Origin: Kalaharituber pfeilii
Lineage: Eukaryota; Ascomycota; Pezizomycetes; Pezizales; Pezizaceae
Length of the DNA: 64,000 bases
Direction of reading: 5' to 3'
NCBI GenBank assembly: GCA_015179045.1
Contig: WHUZ01000154.1
Span: forward strand, 1 to 64,000
The notes beneath the pieces are model-generated. The model made no database searches. It worked only from the letters and a program-made list of their open reading frames with translations, and was not told where the DNA came from. Positions within the stretch are counted from its first letter, which is position 1; each line of letters opens with the position of its first letter. Made by a program: the position numbers and the translations under genes. Positions 9,141-20,068 of this stretch are shown here, in pieces.

Positions 9141-12100
9141 AGGAGTTCAGGTTAGATTGTTATACCCAAAGCTTCAAATAATACTTATCGATGATACTGG
9201 TAAAGTTTATAAAGAACTTATTGACTTCAACATAGGTAATAGAGCAACGGACTATGATGCACTCTTATTAATGATATAGATGGCTAGTCACTAGCTATAC
9301 ATTGATTGAGACTTAGACTATATTAAACTAAATTATATCAAATACTTAGCACATATTAAGACTAGGTGCTTTAAACTTTGAGAGGTAGAAGAACTTTATA
9401 TGACTGAAGAATGGTAAGTAGGATAAGTATTTTTTGGTAGATATATATATATCATAGGATAAAAAACACCCCAAGTATGTATCTACTAAATAGAAGCTAG
9501 TAAGTAGGTGACCTATGACCTAGCAGTATAGGGGAAGAAATTTCCGAAGGTTTTCAACTTCGAGACTGTAGCAAAACTACTCCTGCACCGATTATACGAC
9601 TATTGTATACCTCTACAAGAAGGACAACAACCTTTATGAGGATCTATTTACTAATTAAGTGAGAAGGAATTAGAAATTCTTAAAGAATATATCGAAGAGA
9701 TATTAAAAGCAGGAAAGATTTGACTCTTATAATCTTTGGTAGATATACCTTTCCTGTAAAGTCCTAAAAAGGAATAGCAAACTATGCATGTATGTCGATT
9801 ATAGAGACTCTAACAAAACCACTATTAAGAACTGCTACTCCCTCCCACTAATGGTAGAACTTCGAGACTCACTCTGTAAGGACAAATACTTCACTGCTCT
9901 TGACTTAAAGAATAGATACAACTTAGTATGAATTGCTAAAGAAGATAAGTGGAAGACAGCCTTTAGGACTTGGTATAGCTACTACAAATACACAGTTATG
10001 CCATTCAGACTCTGCAATTATTAGCAACCTTCCAAGAGTTTATGAATAAAATCTTTAAAGACATGATTGATCAAGGTTTATTGGTATATATTGATGACCT
10101 ACTAATATATGCCAAAACTCTAGAAGAACATAATACAATCATGAAAGAGGTGTTGCATAGGCTACAGGAAAATGGTTTGGCTATACAAGAGGAAAAATAC
10201 AAGTGGTGCATGGAGAAAGTTGAATATTTGAGTTATCATATCTTGAAGAAAGAAATCTCAATGTCTACTAATAAAATACAGGCTATTCTTAATTGAAAGA
10301 CCTCTGGTACTAATAAACACTCCAACTTAAAGACAGATATATAATCTTTCCTAGGAGACTACAGTGAGATATGCTTACCTTTAACTCAACTACTCAATAA
10401 AGAGGCAAAGCTAGTTTGAAGACCTCCACAAGAGGAAGCTTTCCAATAATTTAAGGAAGCTTTTATGACTGCTCTGATTCTAGCACACTACTACTTAGAA
10501 TACAAAATTATTCTAAAAACAGATACAAGTGACTTCATACTTAGAGGGATACTAAGTCAGAAGCAAGAAGATAGCAAACTACACCCTATTGCGTTCCATT
10601 CCCGAAAGTTCACTCTAGTCGAAATTAACTATGACATCTTTGATAAGAAAATGCTGGCTGTAGTAGAATGTATAATAGATACTTATAGAGAATACTGTGA
10701 AGGTACTAAGCACAGCATTAAAGTCTATACTGACCATAACAATCTTCAGATCTTCAATACTATAAGAAGCTATCTCATTATCAAGTATGATAGACAGAAA
10801 AACTTGTCCCATTCGACTATACAATTATCTATTGAAAAGGAAAAGTGAATACTAAGGCAGATGCTTTATCTAGACATGATGACCACACTCTGAAGAAGGG
10901 GAGTAGACAGTGAGATTAGTAAGAAACTAAGTTCTGGGAAGAAGAAACGTGGCAGAAAGAGAAAGAAATTTTGATTGCAAGAACAATAAAAGCACTAAAA
11001 GTGATAGTATTAACTGATGAATAGAGGAGCAAGCTAATCAATGAAGGAAAAAAGGACAAATAGTATACTCAACTTAAGAAATACATCTAGTAGAAGAATG
11101 ATAACGTTAATAAATGATTTAGTGTCTATAATGAACTAGTTCTATACAACAACCGGTTTGTAATACTAATGGCCCTTAGCCAGGAAATACCTCAAGTAAA
11201 ACATGATTATCTCTTTGCTAGCCACCTCGAAATCAAAAAAACTACAGAACTTGTTGACAGGGCCTTCTATTGACCTCATACTTACAACGATATTACAGAA
11301 TATATTGGCACATACTTAGAATGCTAAAGGAATAAGGCACTTAAATACAAGAAATATGGTCTCCTTTACTCTTATGAGATACTATACTAATCATAATCCT
11401 CTATCAGCATAGACTTTATTACTGAACTCTCTCTTTTAAATAGCTTCATACATATATGGGTAGTAGTGGATAGGTTTACTAAGATAGCTCACTTCATCCT
11501 TCTAGCAGAACAATCTATAAAACAATTAGCAACTACCTTCCTTTGAGAAATATGTTGACTCTACAACTTACTGAAAACCATTATATTGAACCAAAATCTA
11601 GAGTTTACTTCAAACTTCTGGTAGGAGCTCATAAAGAAACTTAAAGTCAACCTAAATATGAGTATAACTGTATACTCGGAAACTAATAGACAAACTGAAA
11701 GAGTTAATCAAACTCTCGAAAGATACTTCCATAACTATGTTACCTACTACTAAGATAATTGGAATCAACTCTTACTCCTCGCAGAGTTCGCATATAATAA
11801 TGTATAATATAGCTTTACCAAGACCTTACCTTTCTTTACCAACTACAGCTTTCACCCCCTTGTTGATACTATCAATTAGTAGTAGGCCCTCAATGTACTC
11901 TCAGGAGAACTCATAGAAGAATGGGAATGGATTTGCAAGGAACTAAATAAATCAATTGAATAAGCAGCTAAGTGATACGACTAATATCATACCCAACAGC
12001 CAAACTTCAAAGAAGGAGATAAAGTCATACTTAATACTAAAAACATTCTAACTCAAAGACCTTCTAAGAAACTCAATACTAAGTTGATTGGACTCTTTAC

Positions 12101-12469
12101 TATTGAAAAAACAATAGGCAACTGTTCCTTCAAGCTTAAGTTACTATACAATTTGAAAATATACCCTATCTTTTATGTTTTACTACTCAAACTATTCAAA
12201 ACATCTACTCTCAACTCTCTACCTGACCAACCATCCCACTAATATAAGAAGGTGAGTAAGAATACTTCATAGCCTCCATCACTGATATATGATACAATAG
12301 TACTAAGAAGATACTAGAATACCTTATACAGTAGGAAGATTATAGGCCCAAGGAGGCAACATGAGAAAGCCTAGGTAAACTATTAATAGATGATGAATCA
12401 CTAGTAGATGCACTTAAAGAATTCTATGAATGATACCCTAATAAAGAAAAACAAGCCGAATTAAGTTAA
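9141..12469 (+). pseudogene. Gypsy A1 pol remnant (PR-RT-RH-IN-chromodomain)
   Basis: Protease: an ELIDFNIGN block near 9210-9240, also seen in A2. RT: the catalytic YIDDLLIYAK motif lies in a clean 84-codon stretch at 10042-10296. RNase H: LKTDTSDFILRGILSQ at 10520-10560 and VYTDHNNLQIF near 10730. Integrase: SIDFITEL near 11407, and the second catalytic Asp changed to Asn (LNQNLEFT, near 11590), while ETNRQTERVNQ is kept. A chromodomain-like EEYFIASITDI block lies near 12260-12300. Dozens of stops and shifts make it non-functional. Confidence 0.85.
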
Positions 12470-12908
12470 TGAAGAAGAAAGAAAAAGAGAAGTTAGAAAT
12501 ACAGTCAAGTTACTAACCTAAAGTATAGATATATCTATCATCAAGTTATGGTATAGACTTAACCTACAAACTTAAGTTCGTTTAGTATTAATACTTATCC
12601 TGAATACAAGCTAAGATATCAAACAGAAAAGTGTTTCAGGAGTAAAGATACTATAAATATAGTAGTATATCTTATGATAAATAGGTAAAGCTCTTACCAA
12701 CTATCTTTAATATTAAAGACTAAGTAGAGACATAGCTTATAGTCATAATATCACAGAATGTTACCTTGATTACGATCATAGCAATTAAGTTGTGAAGGTT
12801 AGAGTAAGAGATCTACTGATGCTAAGCTGTATGGCTTATATTCTTTTAAGAAACTAAAGAGTAATAGCTAATAGACTCTTAAGATGTATGCTCTAAGAAG
12901 GAGAGTAC
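12470..12908 (+). other. Gypsy A1 3' internal non-coding stretch with polypurine tract
   Basis: About 440 bases between the chromodomain and the 3' LTR hold no coding signal. The same stretch, inverted, lies at 34198-34540 and 41405-41540 in A2. It ends in AAGAAGGAGAGTAC directly before the LTR, the polypurine tract for plus-strand priming. Confidence 0.6.
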
Positions 12909-13545
12909 TGTTACAGGCATAATCATTCTCATGCTATAATACTGTCTTGTTTAAGTGTCGTCAAAAGATACTACCAACTATAAAGCCTACTAGTTGAAGA
13001 TTTAGCTAACCCAATACTAGTCAGATCTATAGCAGTGGAACTTCTTCGATTAAGAAGTAAGTAACTACTAAGATTAGCAATCTTGGTTACTAACTCTTCT
13101 GGCAGCTCCTGTTATACTATTTATTATATAATAACCTTTTTTTATTTTCTTATATTATTGATCTTTGTATAGGAATTGGAATTATAATAGTATTTTTAGA
13201 TAGAGGCTTGCATTAGAGGTTTCAAGTTCTTATGTTTGTTGTTCTAAAATTTATTATAAAGGTTAGTCAAAAAGAAAGGCTGTCACTTGGCTTTTTTCAG
13301 GGCCTGGCTTGATCTCCAGAATCTGTTCAAGCTGAATTTGTTAACAGCTTTAAAAAACTATATTTTGTATAAATAGAAGCTTGACCTACTGGAGTTAGAA
13401 GAGCAAGGACCCGGAACTCACTCCTAACAAATATAAAGCTTTCTTACAACCTTAACTACTTTATTTTTCGTGACTTATATTTAGTCATATTTCATATTGC
13501 ACTTAGTTATTTAATAGATAGCTTACCCCAATATACCTCGTAACA
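12909..13545 (+). repeat. Gypsy A1 3' LTR
   Basis: A 637-bp LTR that starts TGTTACAGGCATAATC and ends ACCTCGTAACA, exactly the length of the A2 5' LTR. A TATAAATAG box lies near 13370. The sequence CCTAACAAATATA at 13423-13435 matches the reverse complement of the A2 priming site over 13 bases. It is followed by ACCAG, the likely target-site copy. Confidence 0.85.
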
Positions 13546-13599
13546 ACCAGCTTACTACACCTATATGATGTCAGGTATGAAGCTGGCCCTAGTTTGTTA

Positions 13600-14340
13600 A
13601 GGGTAGGTAAAATAGTATGCATGATAAATACATCACAAATACTCTCGTTGCGCATGTTGAAAATAAAGATGGTAAACATATCACAATTGAATGCCCTTAT
13701 CATAGACCATTTTGGAAAATAAACTATTTTGTGCATAGTAAATACGTTAAAAATACTCTTACCATACATATAGAAAGTAGCCCGTTTTGCACATAGTAAG
13801 TATGTCTGAAATGCCTTCACTATATATATAGAAAACAGACCATTTTGTATATAGTAAATATATTAGAAATACCTTCACTGCATCTGTAGAAAGGAAACTA
13901 TTTTGCATATAGTAAATACGTCGGAAATGCTCTCACTATGTATATGGAATATAGACCATTTTGTATATAGTAAATATATTGGAAATGCCCTCACTGTGCA
14001 TGTGGAAAATAGACCATTTTATACATAGTTAAAAATGCCCTCACCATGCTTATAGAAAATAGTCCATTTTGTACATAGTAAATATATTGCAAATGTCCTT
14101 ACTGTGCATGTAGAAAATAGACTATTGGAAATGCTTTTGCTACACATATAGAAAACAGACTATTTTGTATATAGTAAATATATTGAAAATACTCTTGCTG
14201 TGCATATAGAAAAGAAACCATCTTACATATAGTAAATATATCGAAAATATCCTTATTGCATATGTAGAAAATAGGTCATTTTGCATACATTAAATGGACT
14301 CCTCACACATGTATAAAATAAACTATTTTATACATGCTAA
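13600..14340 (+). repeat. E1 58-bp minisatellite, about 12 diverged copies
   Basis: The unit runs roughly ATAGTAAATATATTGGAAAT, then GCCCTCACTGTGCATGTGGA, then AAATAGACCATTTTGTAT. Copies differ by transitions and short gaps. A shorter version (about 5 copies) lies in E2 at 55010-55325. Its place at the 5' side of a LINE-like unit resembles the promoter monomers of rodent L1, but promoter activity is only a suggestion. Confidence 0.75.
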
Positions 14341-14676
14341 ATGTAATGAATGATAGTAAATGCAGAGAGTTACCATCTGCTAGGCCAAAAAAACACTTAA
14401 CTAGTAATACTCGCTAGTCCTTTGCATAGCTCATATACTATATTTTATAACTACGATGCTAGTACCCAGCTGTTATATATTACCTCCATTACATATGTAT
14501 ATACTATACACACATTTACCAACTGCTTGCCCTACAGTTGTAGTGAATCTATAATAGTAAATATAGTACAAAAGCTCTTATAGTGTATTTGGAAAATCGA
14601 CTATTTTATACATATTATATAGTCTTATCATATATAAAGAAAATAGGTCATTTTCTATATATTAACTATGCTATAT

Positions 14677-15386
14677 TGTAAAGAACGGGTCAGGGCCGGG
14701 GTCGAGATACAGGGTAGGCAGCGCGTGCCAGGGAGGCAGCGCGTGCCAGGGAGGCAGCGGAGTTCACGGCGGGTAGAGACAGTCGGCGCTATATGATGTA
14801 GAGAGATGTATGCAGAATTACGTACAGCCTGAGTGTGGATACAAGTTGTTACGTGAGGAGCAGAGAGGGACGTGGGGATGAGCCTCCTTTATGGAGAGCC
14901 CAGGAATCTTGGCAGAAGAACCTTCTAGATACAAGAGAATCAAACGAGCCCAGAAACTTGGCAGAAGAACAAACTAGCGCGGGAGAAACTTCGAGCTAAT
15001 GCAGGAGAACATTCTGGACGAATCATGGATACAAGAGAATATGCAGGAACATACGGGCAGCGACCGGGATGCAAGCGGCTGCTGTGCGTAAGGACTCGGG
15101 GCGGGCGGCGAGGGTCGGAGCTTTCAGGCACTGCCGCTACGCGGCGGCTCGGCAGGAGTTCGGGCTGTGGCAGGGAATATGCAGGAACATACGGGCAGCG
15201 ACCGGGATGCAAGCGGCTGCTGTGCGTAAGGACTCAGGGCGGGCGGCGAGGGTCGGAGCTTTCAGGTACTGCCGCTACGCGGCGGCTCGGCAGGAGTTCG
15301 GGCTGTGGCAGGGTCTCGGGGCCTCGGGTCTCGCGTGTCACGTGCGGGAGTAGTATTTCGGCCGTGGTGGAGGTTGGTTCGTTACA
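14677..15386 (-). repeat. Gypsy G 3' LTR
   Basis: Runs TGTAAAGAACGGG to GGTTCGTTACA on the plus strand. It holds an 18-bp direct repeat (AGGCAGCGCGTGCCAGGG, near 14718-14755) and a 138-bp tandem duplication (15038-15313). A CATAAAGG TATA-like box lies on the minus strand near 14887-14894, with the putative RNA start complement at 14846-14854. Confidence 0.95.
15038..15313 (+). repeat. 138-bp tandem duplication inside the gypsy G LTR
   Basis: Two near-identical 138-bp units begin AATATGCAGGAACATACGGG at 15038 and about 15176. The same pair, one G shorter in the first unit, is present in the 5' LTR at about 20430-20704. The duplication thus predates this insertion. Confidence 0.85.
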
Positions 15387-15444
15387 GTAGCCTCTCTTCT
15401 AAAGGGAGAGCTCCAGCGAACTTCAGGGTCGAGGTACTGGGGTA

Positions 15445-16935
15445 CTAGGTCTTCGTATGTGCTACTCGTCTCGGTGGGGGTCGTGGTCGAGGTTTTGCAG
15501 GGTAGGAGTCGTGGAAACGTTGGACCAACAAGGGGGCGTTAGCACACAACTCTGCAGGTTCCCAGGTGGGGTGGTCGTAACCAGTCCAGCGAACGAGGTA
15601 TTCCAGCTTGTTGTACCTTCGGCGGGAGTCAAGGATTTCTTCAACTTCGTACTCCTCTTCGTCTTCGACAATGACGGGGGGTGGCGGTTCTTGGGTCTGG
15701 CCAGGGAGGGGGTCGGTGGCGACAGGTTCAAGCAGGGAGGTGTGAAACACGGGATGGACCTTCATTGAGGGGGGGAGTTCGAGCCTAAACGCATGGGAGG
15801 AAATCTTCTCTTGGATCTTGAACCTTCCCAATCTCTTATAGTCAAGCTTTCCAGAGGGTCGCGTGGTACGCAGGTTTCGTCGAAGTAACCAGACCTCATC
15901 ACCGACGTCATACTTGGGTGCGGGCAGGCGATGCCGGTCAGAGTTTTCAGCCTGTACAGCTTGTGCCCACTTGATTTCAGTTCGCAGGTACTCCTCGAGG
16001 GCCTGTAGGCGGTCAGCATACTCCTGAAGGACCGGAAGGCTGGGTAACTTGGCGTTGGGCTTGGGGAGCAGGGTGTAGCGCGGATGGTAACCATAATTGG
16101 CGAAGAAGGGGGTTACTCCCGTGGTTGAGGACAGGGTATTGTTGTATGCGAATTCGGCCAAGGTGAGAAGGTCAGCCCAGTTGTCCTGTTGGTAGTTGCA
16201 GTATCCCCGCAGGTACTGTTCCAGGATCGCGTTGACTCGCTCGGTTTGTCCATCGGTCTGGGGGTGGAAGCTGGTTGAGAGTTTCTGTTGGATTCCGAGA
16301 AGTTCGCAGAGGGTTCTGGAGAATTCGGAGGTGAACTGGGTACCCCTATCGGAGACAATGGATTCTGGCAAGCCATGTAGTCTGAACACGTGATCGAAAA
16401 AGAGCTGGGCGGTATCCTTGGAGTTGGCATCGGACCGGGTAGCGAGGTAATGCGCCATTTTCGTGAGGCGGTCCACCACAACTAAGATCGCATCCTTACC
16501 ATTAGACTCAGGTAGTCCGGTGATGAAGTCCATGGACAGGGAATTCCACCTTCGTTGAGGTACTTCTAAGGGTTTCAGGAGTCCGTAGGGTGCATGGCGA
16601 ACAGGTTTGATACGGGAGCAGGTATCACAGTTCCGGATGTAGCGGGCTATGGTTGTACGCATGCCAGGCCAGTAGTAGTTTCGGGACAAAATCTCATATG
16701 TCGAAGCTTGCCCTGGGTGTCCTGCTGCGGGGTGGTCGTGACAGGTACGAATAATCTTGGTTCGTAGTTCGAGGTTGTCAGGGATGTATACCAGTCCGTA
16801 GATGTATAAGACACCGTCCTTGAAGTCGCATTCTCCCAGAGGGACCTTAGGATGTCGTTTTTCTCCTTTTTCTAGTGCCTTCCGTATGTCCTGGCGAAGG
16901 AGTCGGTTTGGGTCAGGGTCTGGATCTCGGCTTCA
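15445..16935 (-). CDS. Gypsy G integrase with C-terminal chromodomain
   Basis: The frame is open from about 16935; the C-terminal 414 codons start at a TTG at 16689. Upstream residues hold the His-His part of the HHCC zinc finger (CHDHPAAGHPG), and CDTC follows. Catalytic DD35E: Asp in SMDFITGLP (residue 54 of the 414), Asp in IVSDRGTQF (114) and Glu in QTDGQTERVN (150), spaced exactly as in the family. A chromodomain follows near residues 345-398 (YEVEEILDSRRR to WTGYDHPTWEP), which in chromoviruses steers insertion to modified histones. It ends in a Pro/Arg tail. This part is intact, but it is out of frame with the RNase H upstream, so a fused Pol needs two frame changes between about 17010 and 16920. 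Confidence 0.9.
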
Positions 16936-16954
16936 TGACTAATTACCATAGCGT

Positions 16955-17281
16955 TCAAGGAGAGGGAGGAGAATTTTTCGCCTGGGATGACTTCTTGTAT
17001 TGGCCTAGCACGATTATCCCCTTCCTAGGGAGATCTCCAGATCGTCTTGTGAGTGCATCAGCCTTCCCATTCTTATCTCCGGGCCGGAAGGTAATCCTAA
17101 AGTCGTATTGGGCGAGCTCTCCTGCCCATCGGGCTTGGCGACGGTTTAACAGGGTCTTGGACTTAAACGTCTCTAGGTTATGGTGGTCGGTAATGATGGT
17201 GAATGGCTGCGGTAGTGCATGTAGGTATATGTGCCACTCGTTGACTGCTTGTACGATGGCCAATAGTTTCCTTATCTCCAA
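16955..17281 (-). pseudogene. Gypsy G RNase H segment, out of frame with RT
   Basis: The segment reads [24 protein letters not shown] and GDKNGKADALTRRSG, the second half of a gypsy RNase H. The first half ([26 protein letters not shown]) is at the end of the RT frame. The change of frame falls at an AAA run near 17275, where one extra A would explain it. The frame ends at 16955 in a spurious Pro tail while the true linker continues in another frame. Confidence 0.75.
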
Positions 17282-18635
17282 TTCCGTAGTTGCTCTCTGC
17301 TGGTGACATTTTCTTACTCATAAAGGCAACTGGGTGCAGTACCATTTTGCCGTTCTCGGGGAATTTTTGTGACAGGATTCCGGATGTGGTATGGTCGGAG
17401 GCATCGGTTTCCAGGATTGTTTCTAGTTCAGGTTCAAAGTGCCGTAATATGGGTGCGGAGGTGAAGGCTTCCTTCAGTTTCTCGAATACCTGGCTACATT
17501 CTTCATTCCACTTGAACTCGGTTCCTTTTCTCAGCAGGTTGAAGAAGGGTTGGCAAATTGCTGAGTACTGGTGAATAAACCTTCGGTAGAAGTTCGCGAA
17601 CCCTAGGAAGCATTGAAGGTCTTTGGTAGAGTTGGGTGTTTCCCATTCAGTGATGGCTGAAACCTTCGCGGGGTCCATTCTGATACCTTGTTCGGAGATG
17701 ATAAATCCTAGAAAACACGTTTCTGTGACAGAGAATTCGCACTTTTCCGGTTTAACAAAGAGTCCGGCTTCCTGGAGTTTGGCTAGCACTTTCCGTACCT
17801 GGTTCCTATGCTCACTCTTGTTCTTGGAGTATATCAGGATGTCGTCAAGGTATACACAGCAAAAGACGTCGAGGTATTCCCTCAAGGTGTCATTCACGAA
17901 TCGTTGACATGTTGCTGGGGCGTTGGTGAGTCCAAAGGGCATGACGAGAAATTCAAACAGTCCATACCGAGTCCGGAAAGCCGTTTTCCACTCATCGCCT
18001 TCCTTGATTCGAATGAGGTTGAAGGCAGAGCGGAGGTCTAGTCGAGTGAAGATTCGTGCTCCTCTGACCTGGTTCAGGGTCTCTTCAATTCTAGGCAATG
18101 GGTATCGATCCTTCTTGGTGATGTCGTTCAAGGCTCGGTAGTCAACGCAGAGGCGGAGTGATCCATCCTTCTTCTTGACAAATAAGATGGGTGAGGCGGC
18201 TGAGGAGGAGGACGGTCGAATAAAGGATTTGGCCAGGTTTTCGTCTAGCCAGCGACGGACCTCCTGTAATTCTGAGTCTGACATAGAGTACATTCGTCCA
18301 AATGGTGGCTTAGTCCCCTCTTCCAGGGGTATCTCGTGGTCTACGTACCGGTGGGGTGGAAGTATGTCCGCTTCCTTCTTGCTGAAGAGGGGTAGAAAGT
18401 CGTGGTATTCGGAGGGCACTAATTCATTGGCGGGTTTGTTGCTAGGTTCGACTACTGGAGCCGCGGCGATGATGCTAATCTGACTGCCGGGTTGTGATGA
18501 GGCTATCTTAATGGCGGCGCGGGATACCATGGCGATTCTGTGTTGTGTTGTCTGGATAGGGGGGTCTTTTGCCTGGTAGGTAAGCAGTGGGCTTGACAGT
18601 AACCGGAAGCCAATAGGATAGTGTTCTTTTCCCAA
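17178..18635 (-). CDS. Gypsy G reverse transcriptase and start of RNase H
   Basis: The 485-codon frame holds all RT blocks: [11 protein letters not shown] (near residue 160), [10 protein letters not shown] with the first catalytic Asp at 200, [10 protein letters not shown] (about 231-240), the YLDD box at 262-265 (17841-17852) and [10 protein letters not shown]. The connection domain and the RNase H start (ETDASD) follow. It begins in the -1 frame relative to the protease at a GGGAAAAG run near 18630, so Pro-RT read-through needs a shift there. The last 30 codons after GDKE are out of frame. This domain makes the cDNA of the element. Confidence 0.9.
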   Translation of the reverse strand: MGKEHYPIGFRLLSSPLLTYQAKDPPIQTTQHRIAMVSRAAIKIASSQPGSQISIIAAAPVVEPSNKPANELVPSEYHDFLPLFSKKEADILPPHRYVDHEIPLEEGTKPPFGRMYSMSDSELQEVRRWLDENLAKSFIRPSSSSAASPILFVKKKDGSLRLCVDYRALNDITKKDRYPLPRIEETLNQVRGARIFTRLDLRSAFNLIRIKEGDEWKTAFRTRYGLFEFLVMPFGLTNAPATCQRFVNDTLREYLDVFCCVYLDDILIYSKNKSEHRNQVRKVLAKLQEAGLFVKPEKCEFSVTETCFLGFIISEQGIRMDPAKVSAITEWETPNSTKDLQCFLGFANFYRRFIHQYSAICQPFFNLLRKGTEFKWNEECSQVFEKLKEAFTSAPILRHFEPELETILETDASDHTTSGILSQKFPENGKMVLHPVAFMSKKMSPAESNYGIGDKETIGHRTSSQRVAHIPTCTTAAIHHHYRPP

Positions 18636-19240
18636 TCGATGACGGGGTTATGCCGCCGTAGCCAGGTCCTGCCCAAGATCATGTTCCATCCTCCCAGCTT
18701 GGTTACCTGGAAGGTGAGTTCTTCTTCGTGTTGGTCTATGGCTAGCTTCAGGGTGCAGGTATGTGTGATATCTCCGGCGATAGAGGCTCGTCCATCTACC
18801 ACCGTTAGCTTCTCGGGTCTAGGTTTCAGGGTCATAGGCAGGTTCAGGGTTATAGCAAGGTCTCGGTCAATAAACTGGGAGGTAGCTCCCGAGTCTATCA
18901 TACAGGTAGATTTGATAGAATCATTGACAACACAGGACAGAATCAAAGGGTCTTCTCCTCCTAGGTCTCCGGAAATAGAAATAGATGAAATGCAATGACG
19001 AAGGCGATTCCTCTGGTTCCTCCTTTTCCTAGCCTTCCTTGAGATTCCCAATTCCTTATTACCAGTTCCTTCCATCAGTACTTCCTCCAAAAGGCAAAAA
19101 CGATTAACAGAACACAAAGGAGAAGCAGAGCACAAGGCAGAGACAGAGCACGAAGCAGGAGCGGAGGCAGAAGCAGAAACAACGGCAGAGACAACGGCAG
19201 GAGCAGGGACAGGTTCAGGATAGATGGCACCAGGTAGCAT
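18503..19240 (-). CDS. Gypsy G protease
   Basis: From the ATG at 19240 it reads a Pro/Ala/Ser-rich leader, a basic linker, then an aspartic protease with the active site [10 protein letters not shown] (residues 114-123) and the closing strand [11 protein letters not shown]. It lies in the -1 frame relative to gag, 41 bases after the gag stop. The last 40 or so codons overlap the RT frame and are probably not translated as such, as the homology switches frame near 18630. It would cut Gag and Pol into mature proteins. Confidence 0.85.
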   Translation of the reverse strand: MLPGAIYPEPVPAPAVVSAVVSASASAPASCSVSALCSASPLCSVNRFCLLEEVLMEGTGNKELGISRKARKRRNQRNRLRHCISSISISGDLGGEDPLILSCVVNDSIKSTCMIDSGATSQFIDRDLAITLNLPMTLKPRPEKLTVVDGRASIAGDITHTCTLKLAIDQHEEELTFQVTKLGGWNMILGRTWLRRHNPVIDWEKNTILLASGYCQAHCLPTRQKTPLSRQHNTESPWYPAPPLR

Positions 19241-19281
19241 CCTGGCACTCTTCAGACGGCCATCATGTGCTGAAGAGGGTA

Positions 19282-20037
19282 CTAGTTTTTTGGCTCAGGG
19301 GTGACGTGGAGGGGGGTAGCGTTGGCGGGGGGACCAGGGGTATCAGTGTTGGCGGTTCTAATCATTTGGGTTTTTCCTCGAAGAGGGCAATTGGTGGCCC
19401 AATGCCCCGGTTGTCCGCAGTACATGCACAAATTATTTTCCCGTCGCCTCTTTTTTTCTTCATCTGAGAGGGGTCCTCGCTTCCGGCTGATCTGGGTTTG
19501 AGCTGCTGAGAGGTCCAGTGGGACAGTTCCTCCGGGGGCCTGTGAAGGGTGAGGGGCAGTGGGTTTGGTGATAGAGGCGGCGTAGGAGAGTTCCTTGGTG
19601 TCACTGTCATAGCGGGATGGGTCGGTGTTGAAGACGAGGTGTAATTTCGGGGCCTTGGAACTTTCCGTTAGTTGGGTAGTACTTCCCTGAGTTACTGTTT
19701 GTGCTGAGATGGCATTGAGTCGTTGCTGGACGCCGTAACGGAAGCCTTGGTAATAGTACTTCCACAAGGTTTCGGCTACCTTAGTGGTGCCGTGCTCAGG
19801 TATATTGAAGTTTGCTGCAACTCCTTGGATTGCTGAGATCATTCCACTACCGTGGGCTGAGCAGATGTAGGATACAAACTCTCCAGGAGTGCCAACGGGA
19901 ATAGTCGGGGAGTCGTCAGGGACCAGGGGGGTGGTAGTGATGGTGGCGCACAGGGCTCTCCAGGCAGTCGTGATTTGTGCTGCTGTGGCGGGGGGGTTAC
20001 CGGTTGGGTTGCTGGCGATTCCTGGGGTTCCAGACAT
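19282..20037 (-). CDS. Gypsy G Gag
   Basis: 251 residues from the ATG at 20037, which lies 31 bases inside the 5' LTR. A short helical capsid-like region (about 20-115, with WKYYYQGFRYG) is followed by a Ser/Thr/Pro linker and one CCHC zinc knuckle, CMYCGQPGHWATNC, at residues 204-217. It forms the virus-like particle and binds the element RNA. The frame is intact and ends in TAG. It is small for a gypsy Gag, but compact forms exist. Confidence 0.85.
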   Translation of the reverse strand: MSGTPGIASNPTGNPPATAAQITTAWRALCATITTTPLVPDDSPTIPVGTPGEFVSYICSAHGSGMISAIQGVAANFNIPEHGTTKVAETLWKYYYQGFRYGVQQRLNAISAQTVTQGSTTQLTESSKAPKLHLVFNTDPSRYDSDTKELSYAASITKPTAPHPSQAPGGTVPLDLSAAQTQISRKRGPLSDEEKKRRRENNLCMYCGQPGHWATNCPLRGKTQMIRTANTDTPGPPANATPLHVTPEPKN

Positions 20038-20057
20038 AGCGGCGACCGATTGGTGCG

Positions 20058-20066
20058 ACGTAACAA
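20058..20066 (-). promoter_or_regulatory. Gypsy G primer binding site, self-complementary to the RNA start
   Basis: On the minus strand this is TTGTTACGT, two bases inside the 5' LTR. Its perfect 9-base complement ACGTAACAA lies in both LTRs (20238-20246 and 14846-14854), about 33 bases after a CATAAAGG box. It does not begin with TGG, so ordinary tRNA 3'-end priming is unlikely. Confidence 0.65.
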
Positions 20067-20068
20067 AG

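Larger units (their letters stand above)
9130..13545 (+). mobile_element. Gypsy A1, 5'-truncated and decayed Ty3/gypsy chromovirus
   Basis: The plus strand reads protease, RT, RNase H, integrase and chromodomain in gypsy order, then a 637-bp 3' LTR. The gag and the 5' LTR are missing. Stops replace Trp and Gln codons throughout, and the region is AT-rich, as expected for RIP or methyl-cytosine decay. It is the same family as A2 and lies in the opposite orientation. Confidence 0.85.

Noticed and set aside
15025..15390. Overlapping open frames in the gypsy G LTR, repeated at 20417-20829
   Set aside because: They follow the 138-bp tandem duplication in GC-rich LTR sequence and have no domain; they recur only because LTRs recur.
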